64,000 nucleotides of DNA, from the NCBI GenBank assembly GCA_032622095.1, contig CP136061.1, forward strand, positions 134,873,587 to 134,937,586. Direction: 5' to 3'. Within the stretch, counting starts at the first letter, position 1. Each line of letters begins with the position of its first letter. The notes beneath the pieces are model-generated. The model saw only the letters and a list, made by a program, of their open reading frames with translations, had not been told where the DNA came from and did not search any database. Position numbers and translations under genes: made by a program. This document shows, piece by piece, positions 57,186-64,000 of this stretch. The DNA comes from Siphonodentalium dalli. Taxonomy: Eukaryota > Mollusca > Scaphopoda > Gadilida > Siphonodentaliidae.

Positions 57186-57299
57186 CAGTAATGCTCTACA
57201 TAATCGACTCCTTAACCACAGCAGAATTGTGGGTAATTTTTCAGAGTTTAGTCGGAAATATGGCTGGTTGCCATTCGTCGGTTATTTAGGGCATTACTG
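57186..57299. mobile_element. Palindromic MITE (copy 3), internally deleted
   Basis: Starts CAGTAATGCTCTACATAATC and ends TTATTTAGGGCATTACTG, followed by TA (CA stands on the left). Compared with 2,001-2,168 the right inner arm is lost, leaving 114 bp. The left arm is nearly complete to CATTCGTCGG. Confidence 0.8.
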
Positions 57300-57657
57300 T
57301 AATCTTTCTTGGCGACAACGTCAACATGGGGTAGTTTTTATTCAACTTCCACTTCGGCTTGTATGCCACTAGTGTTATACAACAATATGCATTCAGTGTT
57401 TGATTCTGTTGAATAAACGTGCCAATGGGTGTGGAATAAATACACGAGGTACTTATATACACACTATACTATACTCGTGTCTGCCCCATACTTTCAGTAG
57501 TTCACCTGCATTCATACAACCTAAAATTGTCATCATCCGCTCAGAATACCGTACAGAGAGTACCACACATGCTGGCATTACCAAAATCCGCAAATAATCC
57601 ATAACTCGAATACGCCCCCCCCCCCCAAAGCTCATAATCCAGAACGCTCTTTGTTAT
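57300..57657. other. No recognisable gene; C tract
   Basis: A C run at 57,615-57,626. AACGCTCTTTGTTAT at 57,642 is another motif of the MITE I centre. Confidence 0.45.
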
Positions 57658-57829
57658 CTACTGCGTTTTGACCTTGAAATGACCCGATTTCAAGGTCACG
57701 TCGCACGGACAAATTAATAGGCCCATGCCACCCCCGGCCGAAAATACCCCCACATACCAAGTTTCATCGAAATCGGCTCGGCCGTTTTCGAGTTCATCGC
57801 GAACACACACACACACACACCACACACAG

Positions 57830-57860
<31 letters not shown>

Positions 57861-57884
57861 GATCTTCCAAAAATATATAATAGA
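57658..57884 (-). mobile_element. Helitron 5' part, second head-to-tail partner
   Basis: On the minus strand it begins TCTATTATATATTTTTGG at 57,884, directly after the TTAG end of the neighbouring element. It runs through a (TG)n/CTGT tract, GATTTCGATGAAACTTGGTA, and GACCTTGAAATCGGGTCATT. It stops at GCAGTAG (57,658), which is not a good CTRR end, so the 3' side is probably truncated. It is closely related to 51,247-51,430. Confidence 0.65.
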
Positions 57885-58519
57885 CTAACCGATGAGCCCG
57901 ACGTTGTCCGGGCTATTCAAAAACCAAATTTCAAGTCGATAGCTCCACCCGTTTCCGAGATCTGGTCTGCGCATGCGCGAAGCTGGCGTCGCACGGGCTC
58001 GGCGACCCGATAAAATTCGTATCCGGGGCAAGATACATTCACATACCAAATTTCAAGCCGATAGCTCCACCCGTTTTCGAGATCCGTTCTGCGCATGCGC
58101 GAAGCTGGCGTCGCACGGGCTCGGCGACCCGATAAAATTCGTATCCGGGGCAAGATACATTCACATAGCAAATTTCAAGTCGATAGCTCCACCCGTTTCC
58201 GATATCTCGTCTGCCCATGCGCGAAGCTGGCGTCGCACGGGCTCGGCGACCCGATAAAATTCGTATCCGGGGCAAGATACATTCACATACCAAATTTCAA
58301 GTCGATAGCTCCACCGTTTCCGAGATCTCGTCTGCGCATGCGCTGCACGGGTGCCGCACGGGATCGCCAATACGACAACGTCCACCGCCTGGTCAAACTA
58401 CACACACGTACCAAGTTTCGTCCCGATCGGTCGAGAATCGTAGATTTGTATAAATGACATACATACAGACAGACAGACATACAGACAGACAGAGAGATGT
58501 CTTCAAAATATATAGGAGA
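57885..58519 (-). mobile_element. Non-autonomous Helitron with 122-bp units
   Basis: On the minus strand the 5' end is TCTCCTATATATTTTGAAGA preceded by A, then a CTGTCTGTCTGTATG tract. The 3' end is a hairpin AGCCCGGACAACGTCGGGCT (57,895-57,914 on plus), then CATCGG and TTAG (from CTAG). In between are four to five units of about 122 bp containing GAGCTATCGACTTGAAATTT, GGTATGTGAATGTATCTTGC, CCCGGATACGAATTTTATCG and a CGCATGCGC palindrome. The CpG content is well above the surroundings. No protein is encoded, although the units open long frames. Confidence 0.75.
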
Positions 58520-58794
58520 TTATTTTCTGGGATAGAAAACGTATATAGATTGTGGTTTTACGGTGTCGAATTGGACAGAGCATATTTAAAGCAGGTTTGA
58601 CCTCCAAAATACATCTAATAATAATAATAGGTTGATAAATACCTTAAAAATATCTTTATATGAGCATTTTTGTCTGGAAAGACACATTGAAGTCATAAAA
58701 TACAACTTCGAACACAAAAATCGGACACCAAGCAAATATTGCGACATTTGTTTTCATTGCAAATTCTGCAATCTGAAACTAAATAACGCGTGAC
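58520..58794. other. Flank of the 119-bp MITE
   Basis: ATTATTTTCTGGGATAGAAAACG and AGATTGTGGTTTT match 33,086-33,122 in the same order. On the minus strand a frame from here joins the one at 58,914-59,045 if the MITE is ignored. Confidence 0.45.
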
Positions 58795-58913
58795 TATGGA
58801 ATCCTATTAGGGCCACTTGCTAATGACGCTTTCGCCGATGCGCCGAAAGCGCCGAAAGCGACAAAAAGTGCGCCGAAAGCGCCATTAGCAAGTGGCCCTA
58901 ATAGGATTCCATA
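58795..58913. mobile_element. 119-bp MITE, ends shared with 3.35-kb transposon
   Basis: Both ends read TATGGAATCCTATTAGGGCC inward, matching 17 of the 20 terminal bases of the 6,067-9,417 element by eye. CGTGAC stands on both sides (58,789-58,794 and 58,914-58,919), a perfect 6-bp target duplication. The inner arms continue ACTTGCTAATGGCGCTTTCG-like with GCGCCGAAAGC repeats, giving a near-complete foldback. It is a non-autonomous relative mobilised by the same type of transposase. Confidence 0.9.
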
Positions 58914-59490
58914 CGTGACTGTCGGTTCGTCCCTTGAGTAGTAACCATGATCCGAAGCCCAAAGTATTAGACTCCAGACTGCTTGTGTGTGAGACAATAT
59001 TCCCATCACAGCCCAAATGACAAAATAACTCCCACAAATCTTCAAAAATTGAAAAAGGACACATTTTGAAATGGACGCCTTTTCATGTATGCCCTTTCAA
59101 CATTGGTCTGAGGTGGCAGGTCCGGAAAAGGTACACTGCGTTATCTCAACATGAAACAACTTAAAACCTTCACGCACTGCTTTTTCTTTGTTGTTCAAAG
59201 TTGTGTGGTACCATAAACGTATATATCAGAACGAATGCAGATATAGATTTTCTTAACGTGGTCTACATGTGCAAGTTTTACGCGACCGCTGATTAGTAAA
59301 TTCGAACGACACAAAAGAAACGATATCAAATTTCTCGAAAATTATAAAAAACAAACAAACAAACAAACAAACAAACAAAGCACGTATTTTCAGCGCTATA
59401 TCGACGAATTTGTGCGGAAATCTTACGCTTTGGTATCATTTGAGATGTATATACATAACTTCGGGGTTCGAACGAGTCATGTCCGTTTAA
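58914..59490. other. No certain gene; interrupted open frame
   Basis: A minus-strand frame (open from about 59,094, no ATG before 59,010) is cut by the MITE at 58,913. An (AAAC)n microsatellite lies at about 59,348-59,379. No other feature. Confidence 0.4.
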
Positions 59491-60014
59491 AGGCACGGGC
59501 GGCGTTCGTTGCAGAAATATTCATATTTGTTCAAATCGCCATCAACAGAAGAAATATTAAAAATATATATAGTTTTGTTCATATGCCAAACATAATCAGC
59601 GCGTAAATAGTATATTGTCGTCGAGACGTACGATGGTGTACGTAAACAAGAGCCTGCTCGTGTTACAGAAGTTGTGCTTCTGTTTACATAACACAGAGCA
59701 ATTCTATTGGTTAATCACACAAACATGATATAAACGCTCTTTATTATTTCCATATCAGGAAAACAGTAACAAATAACGCTCTTTGTGTTTACCATATCCG
59801 GATCTAAACAAAAGCGATGTAACGTAACGTTTTTTGCTTTTGTTTACATACCAAAGGAAAAACAATTGACAATAACATACTGTTTATGCCATAATTCTGA
59901 TTGGTATAAGAACAATGTCGGTCTATATTTTACTATTTTACTGTCTGTTTATGGCGGTTTTTGACGGAGGTGAATATTTTAACAGCATACCCACCGCCAA
60001 CGCCGCCCGTATCT
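59491..60014 (+). mobile_element. TTAA MITE family I, intact reference copy
   Basis: 524 bp from AGGCACGGGCGGCGTTCGTT to CAACGCCGCCCGTATCT. TTAA precedes it (59,487-59,490) and TTAC (one change from TTAA) follows. Inverted subterminal blocks extend the ends (TATTCATATTTGTTCAAATC versus GGAGGTGAATATTTTAACAG). The centre holds two AACGCTCTTT motifs next to CCATATC(A/C)GGA, flanked by TTTGTTTACATA words. No coding capacity. It served as template for the split copy (13,340/23,208), copy A (6,661-7,158) and fragment E (36,016-36,224). Confidence 0.9.
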
Positions 60015-60845
60015 TTACGTTTGAAACAAGGCAAGGAACTGAGTTATGGTTGGTTAGACGTTTTAGTTAGCATTACTGAAACTAGGCAAGGGGGGAGTTG
60101 TGATTGGCCAGGTGTTGTGAACCAGCATGCACGTCATCATGCATCTTGCATTTCTATAGTTGTGAACCAACATGCCCTACAGTGTAGATAGTACTGTAGA
60201 CGAAGATGTCCTGAATTTAGCATTACTCATTTTTTAAAGTAGGTAAGTGAGGGGATTACGAATGTTTAGGTGCAGATACAGCGGACGAACGTGCCCTACA
60301 TTTTCGATTAATCATTTTCTCCGCCGGGGGTCCACTCCCCGAGCCGCGCAGTGGGGTTTATAGACTATCCAGTCATAGTGGAGGTGTGCTTCATCAATTC
60401 ATCGATCATTTTATTAACTTTAACGCTGTTGCCTCATCGCAGTGTCTGCGTTCTGTGGCATACACGGGCCACAAAATTCACTACTTATGTTCCCAGATGT
60501 CTAATATTTGGTTCTAGGAAAGTGTTCCCGTAGGTACCCACAACAAAAGATCGGCATCATGTCATCCACCATAATCCAGATCGTTAATACCGGGATGGTG
60601 CCGTTGCAGACAAAAAAATCGGACGATACTGATTGATTGATGTGTCGCTTATGATCTCAGCTTCTATTGAATGAAAGAAAGTAGCGGATAACCAGAACCA
60701 CGTGGACCGACTGATGCAACTTACTAGCAATGAAAATACTAACACACATGAACACTATTGCTGGAATTAATGGGTTTTGGGTGTAACTCAAACGACTAGA
60801 AGCGCCGTGTGGCGTCTGTGGCGACCACCTGTGCTAAAGGAGGGT
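60015..60845. other. No recognisable gene
   Basis: Short direct repeats: TTGTGAACCA(G/A)CATGC at 60,115 and 60,162; AGCATTACT at 60,069 and 60,219. No further structure. Confidence 0.45.
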
Positions 60846-60955
60846 ATCACCCCCTCCCCATGAATCCTGAATACCAGTTAATTGGGGGGGGGGTGAATCC
60901 TGAAAAACAGTTAATTTTGGGGGGTGAATCCTGAATACATATTAAGAAATAATAT
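60846..60955. repeat. About 34-bp tandem repeat, three units
   Basis: TGAATCCTGAATACCAGTTAATT + G tract occurs in three successive variants (60,862, 60,893, 60,927), and a relic GAATACCAGTTAATTCGGGGG at 61,198. G tracts of 6 to 10 separate the units. Confidence 0.85.
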
Positions 60956-63900
60956 GCGATAAATGACATACAAATTGACTGTTTTAATATCAGACATATA
61001 CAAGCAGAAGTTACATGGACACATGATGATGCCGGTCGCGTTATGAGGCCGTTATGCTACGATTAATGATACGTTATGATGGCATGGTGGTCGAATATGC
61101 CCAAGAAGCTATTCTACCCACTCATTCATACAGATAACTAGCACAAAATGTTACTTTGCGCCATCAAAACCTGCGTCCAAGATGTTTTGCTTGAACCCGA
61201 ATACCAGTTAATTCGGGGGTATGAATCCCGCGTACGGCTTCAAAACACCTTGAATCCCGTGATACCCCTCTAAAGACTTCATACTGTTTCACTAAGAGCC
61301 ATTCATGATTTTCTTTTTCTTAAAGATGGACTATCTCTTTATTTAAATTTTCTTAGATAGTTCCTGGGTGTGACATAATAAGTATGTGTTGGAAATCCCT
61401 GCTCAGAAATGTTTCTATCAATTAATATCGATTTTATTTCGATATTATTTTATTATAATGTGACTAATATAGTAAAAATTAAAATTATATTTACTATATT
61501 TAGATATATAGAAGCCTCCAGTGTGGTGTTCCGAACGGATGCGAGCCGAAAACTGTCTCCAATTGATTGTATCTATTATAATATTAAGTGCGAATCAAGT
61601 AGACAAGACCAGAGTGTATAGCATATGCTTATTTTCAATAATTACAATTACAAAAAATATATATATATAAAAGACGGTCGTGAATATTAGGGACCATTAT
61701 TGAACGGCGGAGTTATTTTATACGAAAAAACAATAATAATTAATAGACTCGTTTCCGAACAGGGTCTTCGATTCATATTTATTAGTTCATACCCAAGAAA
61801 CTATATAAATCATGCTGTGGAAAAGATAACCCATCTTTAAGAGTTGGAGCCACAATCGTAAATACGGAGACTTCTGGTTGAGTGGGGTGTTAGGTAGCTT
61901 ACAACTTGTTTCAAACAAAGGGCACCGGGTCCAGGGGCGTGCATGGCGACATAATGTGTCTCATCCCCAACTTACCTAAAAGTGTTGGAAATGTCATGAC
62001 TGACAAATATTGGAAATGTAAGACCAAAATATAGGTTTAAATTGTTATGTTAGTTTATATGTCAAACCATGCAGTATTGTGTGTGAAATTAGTTGTTTTA
62101 TAGCAAAATTCTAATATTTTCCTGTACTTTAGGTAATTTTTTTGAACAAATTTGGTAATCAGTTTGAAAATTTCCAACCATGCATGCCTATGGGGATGTC
62201 AGTCTGGAAATGTTTAAAAGTTTGAAAGTAAGAGTTGTCAGTCGAACACAAGGAGAGTTGAAGGGCGCACGGCCAATCGCAGAGCACCTACACATCAAAC
62301 ACATGCACAAAGAAGCAATAACTATATAATGAAACAAATTAAAGCAATACACATACTAATCAGCATTGATGCTGAGTATGTTGTATAAAACAATGCTCAT
62401 TTAAAAATTGCAATACACATGTGGTTACCCTTGGTCGTCGTCGTTGCCAGTGTGAAGTTTAAACAGATAGGTTTTGAGCTATGAAAGGTCTCAATGTAGC
62501 AGAATTTCTTCTTCGTTGTAGGTTATAATTTAGAAATAAAATTATGACAATTTCCTCAAGAATATACTAAAAGTATAGTATAATGATGATATGATTGCCA
62601 TATTTATTCACAAAACATGCTTTCTGTCCGAGAAAATACAGGTCGACTGTTTAGTTTCTCGAAAAAAAGCACAGTAGATTGTTTATAAGCAGAATCACGA
62701 TATTGCCCATTTCCTTATTTAGATTCGCGCGCTTTGTGTGTCGATTGTAAAACCCCTAATATAATATGGTGCGACTACAAATTACAACTCACAATACGAC
62801 TCATAGTAATATTCCTTATTTGGTATGTATGATATAGGTTAGGAGAAAAAAATCAAAAAATATTCATCTCTTTTCAAGAACAATTATATTATGTATACAC
62901 GTTTTCTGTCTGAACATTTCCCAACCATGAAGTAACGTGGATTAGCTTGATTTTGAACTGACAGCGGGTAGAATGGGTCGATTACAAAAAACAATTGGTG
63001 TGATTTGAATGCGATATAGAGAAGAACGCACACAGCAACGTCCTTGTTACAGTTGTCGAAGTTTATGATCGACATTTCAACTTGCTTCGACGAATATGCA
63101 TATATAATTTTACAGTTCAGATTCTCAAATTATACATTGAAGTTCTAACTGGTGGTCCTTCGTGTGGTATATAGTGTTTGCGGTGTGTCTGCCTTCCACG
63201 AAATTTACGACGTTGATTTCTTTAAATTGTGTTTGTTTATGAAAAGAATGTTGTGACCTTTCGTATACAACTAACATAACTCATGTCCATCTGAATATAA
63301 ATTTAAACGGGGTTGGATGGTTTTGGATCAGATTCTTGGCCGAGCACTGAATGCATGCTTATAAAAGCCAGATATTTATCCCAAGAAGGGCAAATGAGGT
63401 TCCAAAAACGAAATGAGACATACACAGAACGACACGAGTGTGTTTGTTGATACGGTACGACACGAGTGCTGGCGGGGAAGGATCTATCTATCCGCGATGG
63501 CACAAGTGCTATATCGACAAACCCATTAACACACGAGTTGTGCCGTGTTTATTACACGCCATCCGTCCTGGAATCCGTGAATTAAAAAAAAAACAGACTT
63601 ACAAGACCTATTCAGGTACAGATAGGGTGTGTTTTGTCTTGTGTGGTGTTGCTTTTATTCCATTGTTCTCGTTTCATGGTTGAGGGGAACGACGCTTACG
63701 TTGTGTGACATCAACGGGGTGTGTATGGTATATTGATTTGTTATATACAGCTATATAGGAACACGTGTGTAATAACTTATCTATCGCACAGTTTATGAGG
63801 TTGTAATAGTAACAATACATGTCCGACTCCAATCAATTCCAGAGGTGTCATTCGGCTAACCGATTTTTACATCTGTTACAGGACCGGACCGATTTGAGAA

Positions 63901-64000
63901 TTTTTTTGTCTCTAGTTGTCTGCTAAAATTATCACTGAAGTACTATGCGTGACATGCGACACAGAGTAAAACAATTGAGAACAGTTGATGTTGCTACACG
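60956..64000. other. No recognisable gene; weak dispersed repeats
   Basis: Contains the 61,952-62,035 block (TGTCTCATCCCCAACTT, GTTGGAAATGTCATGACTGA, ATATTGGAAATGTAAGACC) related to 49,411-49,500, and CGACACGAGTG words at 63,432 and 63,460. All frames are short and unassigned. The window ends without a gene boundary. Confidence 0.45.

Noticed and set aside
57917-58457. Set of Arg-rich frames repeated on both strands
   Set aside because: They follow the 122-bp Helitron units; no start, domain or conservation beyond the DNA repeat.

Overview
The window looks like intergenic or deep intronic DNA from an AT-rich animal genome. The marks are a tRNA-derived SINE with an (ATCA)n tail, non-LTR retrotransposon remains, Helitron ends, TTAA- and TA-flanked MITEs, a long minisatellite and many tandem duplications. 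The SINE tail and the palette of repeats suggest a marine lophotrochozoan, most likely a mollusc; this is inference. I could not assign any host protein-coding exon, rRNA or tRNA gene. Most open frames are short, lack domain signatures and sit inside repeats.

Layout. 1-5.8 kb: unique-looking AT-rich DNA with a 420-bp-spaced tandem duplication, a TA-flanked palindromic MITE and the 3' end of a non-LTR element. 6,067-9,417: a 3.35-kb DNA transposon with perfect 6-bp target duplications (GAAACC), long terminal inverted repeats carrying arrays of about 20-bp palindromic units, and a decayed integrase-type transposase; it best fits the eukaryotic IS3EU group. 13.3-23.2 kb: a nested stack. A 524-bp TTAA MITE is cut in two by a 9.34-kb insertion. 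That insertion contains a TIR-bounded element (14.04-22.14 kb), and a 1.6-kb foldback rich in AAGATGGCG motifs is inserted in or next to the latter's right end. 24-32.5 kb: palindromic MITEs (several TTAA-flanked), a SINE and decayed tandem repeats. 33.15-35.75 kb: a minisatellite with a 29-bp unit and higher-order structure. 39.8-44.2 kb: palindromes and serial tandem duplications, one interrupted by a piggyBac-like MITE. 49.6-52.9 kb and 57.7-58.5 kb: repeat arrays whose ends fit non-autonomous Helitrons (5' TC, 3' hairpin, 10-11 nt, then CTAG or TTAG), in both places lying head to tail. 54.6-57.0 kb: a dead non-LTR retrotransposon on the minus strand with recognisable reverse transcriptase motifs and a 202-bp internal tandem duplication. 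58.8 kb: a 119-bp MITE sharing termini with the 3.35-kb transposon and carrying its own perfect 6-bp TSD. 59.49-60.01 kb: the intact reference copy of the TTAA MITE family.

The most rewarding results are structural: the 6-bp-TSD transposon and its matching MITE, the split MITE whose two halves add up to the length of the intact copy, and the two head-to-tail Helitron pairs hidden in what first looks like GT/CT microsatellite-flanked satellite. All alignments were made by eye; no search or fold was run.
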